A program made the translations under genes and the position numbers. The notes under the pieces are model-generated. The model made no database searches and had not been told where the DNA came from. It worked only from the letters and a program-made list of their open reading frames with translations. From a bacterium (GTDB taxonomy: Bacteria > Electryoneota > RPQS01), in assembly GCA_013360195.1 (NCBI GenBank), contig JABWCQ010000005.1, forward strand, positions 92,849 to 156,848: a stretch of 64,000 nucleotides of DNA, read 5' to 3'. This document shows positions 1 to 9,467 of the stretch, one piece after another. How positions within the stretch are numbered: position 1 is the stretch's first letter; each line of letters begins with the position of its first letter.

Positions 1-1
1 G

Positions 2-568
2 ACTGCGAATTATCCGGGAGTATTCATGTATCATTGCGGCTCCCCGGCAATTTTGCAGCACATGATTTACGGCATGGTGGGAATGACGATTGTCGAGCCG
101 AAAGACGGCTACCCGACCGAAGTTGACAAGGAATTCGCGCTGGTGCAGAGCGAATACTATCTGACCAAGCTTGACGACGGAACATGGGTGACGGACATGA
201 CGGCGGCGCTGGACAAGAACGCGACCTATGTGACGTTTAACGGCAAGCCGGCACAGTATGTCAACAATCCGCTCAAGGTGAAAGCCGGAGAACGAGTTCG
301 CCTCTTCCTCTGCAATGTCGGGCCGTGCGGAACGTCGAGCTTCCACGTCGTCGGAACCATCTTCGACCGTGTGTGGTTTGACGGCAATCCGGACAATGAA
401 ATGCGCGGCATGCAGACGGTTCTGCTCGGCGCTTCCAGCGGTGCAATTGTGGAATTCGTTCTGCCTGAAGAAGGCACTTATCCGTTCGTTGACCACGAAT
501 TCGCGGATGTCGAAAAGGGCGCCGTTGGTTTATTTGTCGCCGAAGGCACACTGCTCGCGTCCAAGTGA
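2..568 (+). CDS. Copper nitrite reductase-like multicopper oxidase (5' truncated by window)
   Basis: The reading frame is open from base 2, so the gene starts outside the window. What remains is the end of one cupredoxin domain and a complete second one. The first contains YHC-x7-H-x4-M (YHCGSPAILQHMIYGM), which matches the type 1 copper ligands and adjacent type 2 His of NirK-like two-domain oxidases, although the Cys-His loop is one residue shorter than in classical NirK. The second has SFHVVG and VDHEF, the usual sites of the remaining His ligands. It would act in the periplasm on nitrite or another small reductant. A redoxin follows 15 bases later. Nitrite reductase versus a more general multicopper oxidase cannot be decided from the C-terminal half alone. 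Confidence 0.8.
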   Translation, partial: TANYPGVFMYHCGSPAILQHMIYGMVGMTIVEPKDGYPTEVDKEFALVQSEYYLTKLDDGTWVTDMTAALDKNATYVTFNGKPAQYVNNPLKVKAGERVRLFLCNVGPCGTSSFHVVGTIFDRVWFDGNPDNEMRGMQTVLLGASSGAIVEFVLPEEGTYPFVDHEFADVEKGAVGLFVAEGTLLASK

Positions 569-583
569 GCAATGGAGTTTCAC

Positions 584-1123
584 ATGATTCGACGCTCACT
601 CATCCTCGCGCTTGTGCTGCCGGCACTGCTCTTCGGAGCCACGATTCCCGACCGCAAAATGACGAGCTACGTTCCCGGCAAGCGGGGAACCGTGCTGATA
701 TTCGTTTCAAGCATGTGCCCCTGCACGGACCAGCATCGCATTGAAGTGAAGCAACTTTTGACCACGACGCGGTCGCGGGGAATCTCCTACTATTGCGTGT
801 TCTCGAATATCACGGAAAACGACAGCCGCATCGGTCAATTCTATCGCAACATCGGCTGGGACATGCCCTACATTCATGACAAGGATGGAAGTCTGGCGAA
901 GAAATTCGGAGCTTCACATACGCCGCAAGTGGTCATGCTGGACGCGAATCTGCAGATGATTTATCGCGGTCCGATTGACGACTCGAACAGAAATCTCGGC
1001 AAGATTGAACATGCCTACTTGCGTGACAATGTCAATTCACTGTTGAAAGAGGAATCGCTTCCGTTCACGGAAGTGGCTCCCATTGGCTGCTGGCTCGTGA
1101 CCTCTCTGAGCATGCAGCAATGA
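584..1123 (+). CDS. Secreted redoxin / thioredoxin-like protein
   Basis: The protein has about 179 residues: an N-terminal signal peptide, then a thioredoxin-type fold. The putative redox centre is SSMCPCTD. A downstream TPQVVMLD segment is the usual cis-Pro strand, and a late PIGC tail resembles AhpC/TSA-type redoxins. ATG 584 is preferred over ATG 572 because GGAG lies 6 bases upstream of it and the signal peptide then begins directly. It follows the copper oxidase gene closely and probably shares its transcript. A role in copper-site or disulfide maturation of that oxidase is plausible but inferred only from position. A strong hairpin terminator follows. Confidence 0.72.
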   Translation: MIRRSLILALVLPALLFGATIPDRKMTSYVPGKRGTVLIFVSSMCPCTDQHRIEVKQLLTTTRSRGISYYCVFSNITENDSRIGQFYRNIGWDMPYIHDKDGSLAKKFGASHTPQVVMLDANLQMIYRGPIDDSNRNLGKIEHAYLRDNVNSLLKEESLPFTEVAPIGCWLVTSLSMQQ

Positions 1124-1146
1124 CGGCCCGGGGGGGGCTGATATGA

Positions 1147-1180
1147 AAAGGGCTGTGCACTTCGCACAGCCCTTTGTGTT
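1147..1180 (+). terminator. Rho-independent terminator after the redoxin gene
   Basis: A 12-bp perfect stem (1147-1158 with 1164-1175) has a 5-base loop and is followed by a T-rich stretch. It lies between two convergent genes and its A-rich left flank could let it work in both directions. Confidence 0.85.
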
Positions 1181-1195
1181 TTCTCTGGTAATGCG

Positions 1196-1714
1196 CTATT
1201 CCGCTATGAAGAAGAAATAATAAACGTTGGCGACGATGGCGAGTTGACCGACCACCTGCGCGACGTCGGCCACAAGCTGCCATGCCGAGCCGTGCACGAC
1301 GATTGTGTCTTCCGGTTTCAAATCGGGAATCAACCGTTTGTCACCCGTCTTGATGTATTTGCGCACGTTGACCGTCATGACATCCTGCTCACCGGTGTCC
1401 TCTTCGCGCACAACTTTGACGTCTGAGAGCCGCGAACGCGCACTCGGACCTCCCGCCAGCGACATCAGCGCCACCAAGTCCGTTTCCGCCGGCACGTAAT
1501 ACTGTCCGGGACGCTGCACCCTGCCCCAGATGTTAACACGTATCAGCAGTTCGTTCGCTTCGTTGAGATAGTACTTGCTGCCTTCGCCGATGCGCTTCAC
1601 TTGCGGAATCTTGTAGGGCACTTGCCCGACCTGCATATCGGTCTGTGCAAACGCGGACATCACGGTGAAGGACAGCAGAACTATGATGAATGGGAAGTTT
1701 CGTACGAGCCTCAT
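1196..1714 (-). CDS. SLBB-domain secreted protein
   Basis: The protein has about 172 residues with an N-terminal signal peptide ending near SAFAQ. The middle part carries an SLBB fold signature, with WGRVQRPGQYYVP followed by ALMSLAGGPS, as in polysaccharide-export lipoproteins. There is no lipobox and no Poly_export domain, so it is a short SLBB-only protein. The C-terminus is hydrophobic and ends in aromatic residues, as in outer-membrane proteins. ATG 1714 is chosen because GGAGG lies just upstream; a GTG at 1735 overlaps the stop of the preceding gene. It is the last gene of the PorU-PorV-lipoprotein series. Its exact role is unknown. Confidence 0.72.
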   Translation of the reverse strand: MRLVRNFPFIIVLLSFTVMSAFAQTDMQVGQVPYKIPQVKRIGEGSKYYLNEANELLIRVNIWGRVQRPGQYYVPAETDLVALMSLAGGPSARSRLSDVKVVREEDTGEQDVMTVNVRKYIKTGDKRLIPDLKPEDTIVVHGSAWQLVADVAQVVGQLAIVANVYYFFFIAE

Positions 1715-1731
1715 GCGGCCTCCGTTTCGAC

Positions 1732-2559
1732 TCACTCTTTATATGTAAATGTTGTGTACATCGCGGACCCTGCCAGCGCGACGTCATTGGTATCCGACGC
1801 GACATAGCTGACCGCATTCAACTGCCAGACATAAGTACAGTCCCGCGTCATGGGTCTGAAGGCTCCGCCGGAGCCGACCAGAACGGAATTGTTCTCCGCA
1901 TAAAGCTGCAGGTCATGATCCCAAATCAGCGAATCCATGCCGTACCATTGCGAATAGACGCGAATCTTGTAAAACGAAAGATAGGTTCCCGTTCCGCCGA
2001 TAGGGTAATTCCAGGTCAATCTCGTATTGTCACCCGTGCCTGCGATATTCAGATTGTAGGGGTTATAAATCATCCGAAAATACACGGAATCGCTCCACTC
2101 CGAGCGGTTTCCAGCCGTGTCGTAGGCCTGCACCTGCCACCAATAGCCGCGCGTGAGTCCCTGATCATTCGGAGCGAGCAGATTCGCCGGATCGCCGAAT
2201 TGATCTTCGCCGCGGTCAATCCAGAACAGGACGAATTGATCAATCAGATCAACTCCAATCGCCAAGTCCGCGACAATCGGAGCCTCGTCGGCTGTCGTAT
2301 GCTCGTACCACCTGCGGACGCGGTATCCTGACAAATCGTCTTCCGGATTTCGGTACCATTCAACACGAGTCCAGTAGTTCCGATCAGTCCGAGTCGGCTC
2401 AGGTCTGATTCCCGCCTGCGGATAAATTGCATCGTTGCTGCGAGGAACCATCAGCGGCCGTTGCGGCGGCACGTCGTCACGGCTTGCCGTATCTTCTCCG
2501 CAGCTTACAATCAGGAATGCGGCCAGCGCAGCGAACATCACATGTCTTACCATGGTCAT
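1732..2559 (-). CDS. Lipoprotein with fibronectin type III-like repeats
   Basis: The 275-residue protein begins with a lipoprotein signal (hydrophobic stretch ending LIVSC). The body has beta-rich stretches of the kind seen in fibronectin type III modules, such as YWWQVQAYDTAGNRSEWS and a later TRLTWNYP strand, and each module contains the Trp/Tyr pattern typical of that fold. It is probably anchored in the outer membrane. It lies 7 bases downstream of the PorV-like gene and its end overlaps the possible GTG start of the SLBB gene, so the set looks like one operon. A role in secretion or as an adhesin is not determined. Confidence 0.68.
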   Translation of the reverse strand: MTMVRHVMFAALAAFLIVSCGEDTASRDDVPPQRPLMVPRSNDAIYPQAGIRPEPTRTDRNYWTRVEWYRNPEDDLSGYRVRRWYEHTTADEAPIVADLAIGVDLIDQFVLFWIDRGEDQFGDPANLLAPNDQGLTRGYWWQVQAYDTAGNRSEWSDSVYFRMIYNPYNLNIAGTGDNTRLTWNYPIGGTGTYLSFYKIRVYSQWYGMDSLIWDHDLQLYAENNSVLVGSGGAFRPMTRDCTYVWQLNAVSYVASDTNDVALAGSAMYTTFTYKE

Positions 2560-2566
2560 ACGTGCC

Positions 2567-3625
2567 TCATTTCAGCTTGATGGAAACGCTGACACGGTGT
2601 GTCGTGCCCAGGTCGCGCGCGTAGTATGCATAATCCGCCGTCATCCTCCAGAGCTGAATACCGGCTCCGGCAGACCACTCGTCATGCCACATGCCGCCGC
2701 GAATTGACAGCACGTTTTCAAAGTTATACTCAATCCCGGCGTGCCGCCTGCGCTCGTAACGCTTTTCCGTTTCATAGGCCAGCGTGAGTCTGCTGTTTTG
2801 GCCGGGCATTTTCTGTTCCAGCGAAATCGAGCTGTAGAAGTTCGTCGGGACAGCGTCCTTCACTCCTTCGCCCCAGTCCACCTCCGTGCGTGTCAAATCC
2901 TTGACCACTGCGCCATAACTCAGCTTTGCCCGCCAGTTGTCAAGCACGATTTCATCCATCGGAAACCGGAACTGAATACCCGCGTCCGCACCGATACCCG
3001 TGCCCGATGAGCTGCCCAGCTTGTTGTTGAGCAGTTTCAAATTCAACCCGACGGGCATTTCCAGCGGAATCGTGAAATACGACCAGCCCAAATCCAGTGT
3101 GAACTGATTATACTTCGCAAAAGTGAAAAACAGGGCTGACTCGGTATCTGAGAACACTCCCGACGGCGATGCGCCGGTGGCCAGCAGATACTCCTGCACC
3201 GAATTGATGTAAATCGTATCTCCGTCCACAATGACAAACCGGAACGCGGGCGCGCGCGCAAGAATCGCGGCCACTTCCGCGTCATAATCCGGGTGCTGCT
3301 GAATATCCGGCACGCCCAGTCGTACGTAGTTGATTGCGAAGACCGAGCCGGTGACCGGCAACGTGACACCTGTTGAGGAGAAATTCGCCAGTCCGTCCCA
3401 CAAATCCGCATACATTCCCGTCGCCTGAATACCTGTGACATATCCCATGCCGGCGGGATTCCAGTAGAAGCTCGACCCGTCGTATGTGTGCGCCGCCATC
3501 GCGCCGCCCATGGCGATTCCCCGCGCGCCCACACCAAGCTCAAGAAACTCACCGGCGTATTTCGCCGCGTGTACCGAAGTCGAGGCGGTCAGCAGAAGAA
3601 TCAGGATGCGAATGAACTGTATCAT
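2567..3625 (-). CDS. porV: PorV/PorQ-family outer membrane protein
   Basis: The 352-residue protein has a signal peptide followed by the segment FLELGVGARGIAMGGAM and FYWNPAGMGY. This is the N-terminal hallmark of the PorV/PorQ family, which are FadL-like barrels of the type IX secretion system. PorV shuttles cargo from the translocon to the sortase PorU. Regularly alternating beta strands continue to a C-terminal SVSIKLK strand. The ATG overlaps the stop of the PorU-like gene by 4 bases (ATGA), which indicates translational coupling and supports the functional pairing. The symbol is used in the family sense; PorV and PorQ cannot be separated by eye. Confidence 0.85.
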   Translation of the reverse strand: MIQFIRILILLLTASTSVHAAKYAGEFLELGVGARGIAMGGAMAAHTYDGSSFYWNPAGMGYVTGIQATGMYADLWDGLANFSSTGVTLPVTGSVFAINYVRLGVPDIQQHPDYDAEVAAILARAPAFRFVIVDGDTIYINSVQEYLLATGASPSGVFSDTESALFFTFAKYNQFTLDLGWSYFTIPLEMPVGLNLKLLNNKLGSSSGTGIGADAGIQFRFPMDEIVLDNWRAKLSYGAVVKDLTRTEVDWGEGVKDAVPTNFYSSISLEQKMPGQNSRLTLAYETEKRYERRRHAGIEYNFENVLSIRGGMWHDEWSAGAGIQLWRMTADYAYYARDLGTTHRVSVSIKLK

Positions 3626-6600
3626 TTGCGCACCTTCGCAAGTTTGACAACTTCTTCTATCTCCTGCTCTCCTTGCCTGGCGATTATCTTGGCGAAATAC
3701 ACGCCGTTGGCGACCTCGTCACCGTAGTCGTCGCGGCCGTCCCACTTCTGCGTGCGATAGTTCGCTGTAGCGCGTTCATTATCACGAAGTGTGCGAATCA
3801 AACGTCCGGACACCGTGTAAATCTTGATTTCGGTGAAGTCGTCGGTAACACCTGTCAGCGTGTAGGCAATCGTCGTGTTGCTGGCAAACGGATTGGGATA
3901 GTTGATTGCCCACTCAAAGCCGAAGCTGCCCCGCACTTCAAACTGTGTCTCATAGACCGTGCTGTTGCGCTGATTGTCGCTGGCCAAAATTTCCATCGTG
4001 TGGATGCCCGTATCGAGATCAGGTTCAAACATCGCGGTCATCGTCGACGCAGTCAGCACCGTGTCGTTCCACGTAATCATGTCGTCGGGAACGGTGTCTC
4101 CGTCCAGAATCATGTAGAACAAACCCTCGTCGCGCCGCACGCCTCCCGGGTCGGAAAACGTCGCGAAGATTTGTGGATTGCGCGGCACCAGCGCGCCCTG
4201 TGTATAGCGGACACCGCCGACGGCAAGCTCGATGGTTGGTCCTTGGCTGTCCGCTCGCCGGAAGATGGCTAGTTCACCCACATAAGGCACAGTCCCCGTT
4301 GCGCGCAGCCTCCACACAATAATGGTATCGAGCGACGGATTCGCGGGAACGGGAAGAACACGAATGACATCCACAGTATCCCGCGTCAGCGTGACATCTT
4401 CGGCCATCTGCCAATACTCCAACTGCGGATCCTTGACAAACAGCGAATACGGTGCGAGCGGCACAAGACTGCGCAAAGTGTCGCGTCCCTCGATGGAGAG
4501 CGTGACCCGCGCTGAGAAACTGTCGGAAAGCGATGACACCGTGTCATCGAACATCGCCTTGAACACACCGTGCGTGCTCTGCGTGAACGGCTGTCTTAAG
4601 CCCTGGGATTGCAGCTGCGCGGTCTCGGCCGCCGTCAGCATTCGCGGCTGCGAGTAACCGATAGCGGCGCTGTCGCGGTCAAGAATGCTCGGCGGCACCT
4701 GCACAAACAGCGAGTCATTGTTGGACAGCGACCAGTACTTGTGCGCACCGATTTGGAACGGCCGCTCCTGGAAAGTACCGCGCATTCTCGTGCACGGATA
4801 GTACGACGGCAATTCAATCACGAATTCACGGAGATTGTTATCCTCACGGAATTCGAGATACTCATCCTCCGGGTCGACCTCAACGGTCACGCTGTATCTG
4901 CCCGGCTGGAAACTCGTGGGGATGTAAGCTCCCTGTTCCGGCTCGCCGAAACCAAGAGTTGTCATGACGTGGTCCACGGTAAACGAATCGAGCACCACCG
5001 TCACCGTGTCACCGGACTCGACATAGCTGGAGTCCCGCACGGCGGTCAGACGAATGGTGACATCTTCAATTTCGCGCGTGACACTGCTGCGCGATACTCG
5101 CACCGGCTGATAATAATACGGACGCCTTCCGCCCTTCTCACCGGGCGAGGAGGAGAGAACAAAAGTCAGGTTCAGGTCCGGACGCTGCGCGATTCGTAAG
5201 TCATAGTAGTCCGATTCAAATTCGCTTTCACCGACCGGCGTCACGAAGAACTTCATGCGGTAGGTCGCGCCTTCGAAATCGTAAGGACCGAGCTGACTGG
5301 TGGTTTGAAATACTCCCGGATTGAACTGCACCATGCTCATCGTGTCGAGCCGAACCGGTCCTTGCGGCGGAGTGAAAATTCCCCTGAATCGCACCGACTG
5401 AATATCGCTTTCATGCAGAATCGTAGCTCCGACGCGGAATGGTTCGCCGCTGTGTGCCACCGGGCCGGGAAGCGGACCGACATCGAATATCTGCACATGT
5501 TCGAGGCTGTCGGCCAGGAACATCGGGAAACAGCCAATCGCGTTGCGCTTTAGAACCGGGTCTGTCAAATAGACGACGACCGTGCCGCGCGGTGCAATGA
5601 AGTTCGGAATCGGAATTACCGGCGACAGCCACTCGCGTGTCAAAACGTCATATTGTTCGATATCGTCGGGATCAAACGCGGGCGAGTGAATCGTGGCCAG
5701 CGACGCCACCACTCGCGGCGGAATGCCGATGGTGCGGTATTCGTAAATTTCGTCGTTGTAAGGCAGCACATACGCGAAAGTCGCATTTTGTTCGGTCACT
5801 TCCCACGGCACCGTCACCTGCACGCGCAAATTCTGAGTGCCGGTTGTGTCATCGGGATTGACGACGTTGGACTCACCGGCGATTTCAGGATCAATTCTGT
5901 CCTTGGGTACGGCCAACTGCAGCCCCGGGTCCCCGAGCAGATTCATCATCATCATCATCGCCATCGGCGACGTAAATCCGATAGGTGTATTTAGCGAACT
6001 CCAATACCGTGCCTTATTGAATTGCGTTGCCTCGCCCATGGTCAGCGCGTCACCGGATAACGCGAACTCAAACAGCCTCCGCTGCATAATCTGACCCGCA
6101 ATAGCCCATCCGACTCCCGACGAGCTGTAAAATCCGATGGCGCCGATAATATCGTTGTTGTTATTGCGTGTGAACAGGAATGCTTCACCGAGTACCGCAG
6201 ACTGACTACGGTCATCGAACGCGCCCACATAGCAGGTGAAGTTGGTGATGAAGGGGAAAGTCTCGCGGTTGTTAAGCAGGCGCACTCCGGTCACGTCAAT
6301 CAAGCGGCTGCCTGACCAAACTCCACCGCCCCCGTGTCCGTTGTAGTTAACGACGACACAGCCTTCGCGCAGAGCGTCACGTAAGCGAATGGGACCTTGT
6401 CCCGCCGGAATACTGTCCAAATACATGCGCGTCACGTTCATGCACGAACTGTTGACCAGTTCCCGAATCGCCGGCTCTGAATAGCCTGATACGAAGTCAT
6501 TTCGACCGTCAAACGTATCCGCAATCATCAGCACATTGCTCTGGAACATGCCCTCATAGTCAGGGTCGGTTTCGTATTTGATTGCCTTGCGGACATAGGT

Positions 6601-9045
6601 CTGCAGTTCCAGCGGCGTGCGGCACGAAATTCTACCGACGGCAATATCGGGAATAATATCATACTCCGACCCCGACACACAGCCCATGAGGTAATCCGCG
6701 GATGCAGAGCCAAAATCAAGCGTCGGCGGTGAGAAGGACGGCAGCTGATTTCCCGGAATACTGCCTTCACGCTGTTCGAGCACGGCGTCTCCCACCAAAC
6801 ACAGGTGCGTTGGCCGCACGGTCCAATGGTCGTACGCATACTTCATGAAGTCGCGAATCGCATACGGCGTAAACAATCCGCCGGAAAACTGCTCAAACAC
6901 TTCACTCAACGGAATTGTCAGCACCGAGTTGTTGAAATTAATCCGCCGCAGGCTGTCCAGCGCGCGCAGCGACGTGTCGGCCAGATACGGATCATAAGCG
7001 ATGAGCACATATTCGGCTCCCGGGTGGTTCCGCAAATCAACCGCAATCGTATCCGGCACCATGGAGAACGGCGGCAGCACATAATTATCCCCCCACACCA
7101 GCACGTCATGCGGTCCATTCGAAACCAGCGGAAAACGCACCGCCCAGCTCGCGCTTTCATCTGCCGGAGTCACTCGCCGCACGTCCAGCGATGTCAGACG
7201 GCTGTGACCAAGTTTCCAGACTTGAACATTGGATGTACCGAAACCGCGAATGTCATAGGCCACCGTATCTCGGAGCGGCGCGTTGAAATCAAACCTGAAT
7301 TCTCCGTTGCGCGCGCGCATGTCTCTTTCGTACTCGACTTCAAACCAGTTGACCAATACCTTGTCCAGCGTGCCTGAAATGGCATTTCCCGGCACGGTGA
7401 CCGTGAACGTGTTGATGCCGTTAATAAGATCTTCTGTTTGGATATTGCTCGAACCGGAGGAATTCAATTTCGTCTGGAAGATGACTGCCGACTGCCCGCC
7501 CCACACCGCCGCCGTATCGCTGCTGTTCTGTCGTCCAATGGTCAATCCATTGTCCGTCAGTCCGTTCAACGACACAACCGCATAGTGATTGTATCCCGGG
7601 TTGGCACTGAATCCTGTCAGACAGGCGCGCACAATCACCGGCTCAAAACTATAGGGTGGATTCGGATTCGGGAACGGAATGAACTCGTCAAAATTTCGCG
7701 ATGTCAGCGCGTCAATGCGTTCGCCCCAGAACCAGTTGTCCTGCAAAAGTGCAAGCGGGCCTTCGCGCAACAGCTTTGATCCAAGGAACGTGTAGGAATC
7801 CGAGAGTCGGTCAAAGTAGCGGTCGCGTTCGAAATGCATTTTTGCCTTCACACTGCGCACGAGTTCCGCGTTCCACGTCGGCTGCCATGACCCATCCTCT
7901 TCACCCAGTCGCAATCCCGGACGTCCGTCACCCCAATAGAGTTGATAGCAATTTTCGATGGAAAACGGATCCTGATAGAGCGCGGGCACCAGATGAGTGT
8001 AGGTCTTTTCGTTGCGCTCGCCGAAGAAATCAATATGATCGAACATATCAAAGCGGCCGTCCTCCTGCCCCTCAACGACAATCGGAATCTCACGTCCCTT
8101 GTTATAGACGTGCAGGTCCCACGGAGTAATCTGGTCAATCGGCACACCCATCATATGCATGTATTCGCCGGTCAAGCGCACGATGCTTGTTTCGCGCACG
8201 TATACCCGCCAGCTATTCACATTGTAGATTGGCCCGTCGTGGTCGTCCAGTCCCCGATTGTCCCGGCCTTCCCGGACATCCCGCGCCCGCGAGGGTAGCG
8301 CCGTTTCGGCCATTTTTCCCAGCATTTTGCGCAGGGCCAATGTCTCGTTGGGACGGTCAGGAAGTCTTATTTCGCTATTTGACGAATTAGGCCTTATCAC
8401 CTGAATCCGGGCTCGCTTCAACACCCGGCCTTGCCCCGTTAAAGTGTTGATTTGTATCGGCCTGATGTTTAAGGAAAGAAGCCGGTGACCTCGAAATACT
8501 CCGGTCTCCGACAGCTCAACCAAGCGAACCGGCCACAGCTCACCCTTTTTTTCCGTCCGAAGTTTACGCTCGTAGAACGATAAATCCTTGAATTCGTCCT
8601 CGACCGCCCACACTGCATCAGCTGAGGATGAGCTCGGCCGCTCATCCATGATGAAGTCCTCGGGCATCGGCAGGCACGCCCCAAAGTTCACTTCTTCGAA
8701 TTGGGATTCAATCAGAGTAACGGACGCAGGTCCGGGCAGGGCGTCTATCAGCTCTGAAATTCCCGGCAGCAGAACCACGCCCGGCTCGTGCACCGGAACG
8801 CATCCGGCCATGTGTATTTCAGTAAGATGCCCCGTAGCAGGATCATGAACGGTTTCGTAATCAGGACACACCCATTCCAGCAGAATCCGGTCAGGCTGAA
8901 TTTCGCGGACGTGCAAGCCCGGCTCGCTGGCCTTTGCGACTTGGAGCGTCTGCTTCCCGGACTGCTTTTGCCCGGCCGAAAAGCCCTGCCAGAATAACCC
9001 TGCCAGAGCGAGTAAAGTTAGAAGTATTAGTCCTTTAGATTTCAT
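3622..9045 (-). CDS. porU: Gingipain-type C25 cysteine peptidase with T9SS sorting domain (PorU-like)
   Basis: This giant secreted protein has about 1807 residues when started at ATG 9045, where a signal peptide begins directly. An upstream ATG at 9129 would add 28 unlikely residues. The peptidase C25 core has the catalytic His in NYNGHGGGG (residue about 904) and the Cys in TNFTCYVG (about 938); the spacing of 34 is like gingipains. Ig-like and CARDB-like beta domains follow. The last ~90 residues form a type A sorting domain (NYPNPFASNTTIAYTL, GRLIRTL, GVYFAKI). Coupling to a PorV-like gene suggests the PorU sortase that cleaves T9SS signals, but it is much longer than Porphyromonas PorU. 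An ordinary C25 cargo protease is the alternative. Confidence 0.85.
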   Translation of the reverse strand: MKSKGLILLTLLALAGLFWQGFSAGQKQSGKQTLQVAKASEPGLHVREIQPDRILLEWVCPDYETVHDPATGHLTEIHMAGCVPVHEPGVVLLPGISELIDALPGPASVTLIESQFEEVNFGACLPMPEDFIMDERPSSSSADAVWAVEDEFKDLSFYERKLRTEKKGELWPVRLVELSETGVFRGHRLLSLNIRPIQINTLTGQGRVLKRARIQVIRPNSSNSEIRLPDRPNETLALRKMLGKMAETALPSRARDVREGRDNRGLDDHDGPIYNVNSWRVYVRETSIVRLTGEYMHMMGVPIDQITPWDLHVYNKGREIPIVVEGQEDGRFDMFDHIDFFGERNEKTYTHLVPALYQDPFSIENCYQLYWGDGRPGLRLGEEDGSWQPTWNAELVRSVKAKMHFERDRYFDRLSDSYTFLGSKLLREGPLALLQDNWFWGERIDALTSRNFDEFIPFPNPNPPYSFEPVIVRACLTGFSANPGYNHYAVVSLNGLTDNGLTIGRQNSSDTAAVWGGQSAVIFQTKLNSSGSSNIQTEDLINGINTFTVTVPGNAISGTLDKVLVNWFEVEYERDMRARNGEFRFDFNAPLRDTVAYDIRGFGTSNVQVWKLGHSRLTSLDVRRVTPADESASWAVRFPLVSNGPHDVLVWGDNYVLPPFSMVPDTIAVDLRNHPGAEYVLIAYDPYLADTSLRALDSLRRINFNNSVLTIPLSEVFEQFSGGLFTPYAIRDFMKYAYDHWTVRPTHLCLVGDAVLEQREGSIPGNQLPSFSPPTLDFGSASADYLMGCVSGSEYDIIPDIAVGRISCRTPLELQTYVRKAIKYETDPDYEGMFQSNVLMIADTFDGRNDFVSGYSEPAIRELVNSSCMNVTRMYLDSIPAGQGPIRLRDALREGCVVVNYNGHGGGGVWSGSRLIDVTGVRLLNNRETFPFITNFTCYVGAFDDRSQSAVLGEAFLFTRNNNNDIIGAIGFYSSSGVGWAIAGQIMQRRLFEFALSGDALTMGEATQFNKARYWSSLNTPIGFTSPMAMMMMMNLLGDPGLQLAVPKDRIDPEIAGESNVVNPDDTTGTQNLRVQVTVPWEVTEQNATFAYVLPYNDEIYEYRTIGIPPRVVASLATIHSPAFDPDDIEQYDVLTREWLSPVIPIPNFIAPRGTVVVYLTDPVLKRNAIGCFPMFLADSLEHVQIFDVGPLPGPVAHSGEPFRVGATILHESDIQSVRFRGIFTPPQGPVRLDTMSMVQFNPGVFQTTSQLGPYDFEGATYRMKFFVTPVGESEFESDYYDLRIAQRPDLNLTFVLSSSPGEKGGRRPYYYQPVRVSRSSVTREIEDVTIRLTAVRDSSYVESGDTVTVVLDSFTVDHVMTTLGFGEPEQGAYIPTSFQPGRYSVTVEVDPEDEYLEFREDNNLREFVIELPSYYPCTRMRGTFQERPFQIGAHKYWSLSNNDSLFVQVPPSILDRDSAAIGYSQPRMLTAAETAQLQSQGLRQPFTQSTHGVFKAMFDDTVSSLSDSFSARVTLSIEGRDTLRSLVPLAPYSLFVKDPQLEYWQMAEDVTLTRDTVDVIRVLPVPANPSLDTIIVWRLRATGTVPYVGELAIFRRADSQGPTIELAVGGVRYTQGALVPRNPQIFATFSDPGGVRRDEGLFYMILDGDTVPDDMITWNDTVLTASTMTAMFEPDLDTGIHTMEILASDNQRNSTVYETQFEVRGSFGFEWAINYPNPFASNTTIAYTLTGVTDDFTEIKIYTVSGRLIRTLRDNERATANYRTQKWDGRDDYGDEVANGVYFAKIIARQGEQEIEEVVKLAKVRK

Positions 9046-9072
9046 TCCCGCTATAGAGTTGGCCATAAATAA

Positions 9073-9191
9073 AAAATTCGCTGACCTCTCTTCCGTTCCA
9101 TGCAACAACCCAAAAGGAGGCCATCCCATAACGGAACAGCTTCCGGAGATCTACGAGGTTACATCGAACGGAAGAAAAGTTAGCGAATTTT
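9073..9191. repeat. Long imperfect inverted repeat upstream of the PorU-like gene
   Basis: Arms 9073-9098 and 9166-9191 are inverted copies matching at 23 of 26 positions, separated by 67 bases. It lies in the 422-base gap between the PorU-like gene (minus) and pgi (plus), within the expected leader of the former. No ORF of interest lies in the loop. The rest of the gap holds the pgi promoter and otherwise nothing I can name. Confidence 0.75.
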
Positions 9192-9388
9192 CGCTTGTGG
9201 TCTCTCGTTTCCGAATTGCCTCGGAGTATAGGTATCTTTTTCCAGCTTGTCAAGGGATTCTTGCCTCGTAACTGCAATAATTCCGTGCTTATGGTGAGCA
9301 GTGGGTGATTCCGGAGTCATAGTGCAAATGACAGACCTCGCTTGACCCACGGATCGTCGGAAAGAGGGGCAAAAAGGGCTGATTTGCC

Positions 9389-9417
9389 TTGAAGTCCTGC
9401 ATAAATTTCGCTATAAT
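9389..9417 (+). promoter_or_regulatory. Sigma-70-type promoter of pgi
   Basis: TTGAAG (9389-9394), a 17-base spacer and a perfect TATAAT (9412-9417). The predicted start near 9424 leaves a leader of about 44 bases ending in the GGGAGGG Shine-Dalgarno of pgi. Confidence 0.65.
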
Positions 9418-9467
9418 GTTGAGTTCCGGAAACTGATTTTTCTCGACTTGGCCTGGGAGGGCCGCAC

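Noticed and set aside
9046..9129. Upstream start of the PorU-like gene at ATG 9129
   Set aside because: It would put 28 hydrophilic residues before the signal peptide.
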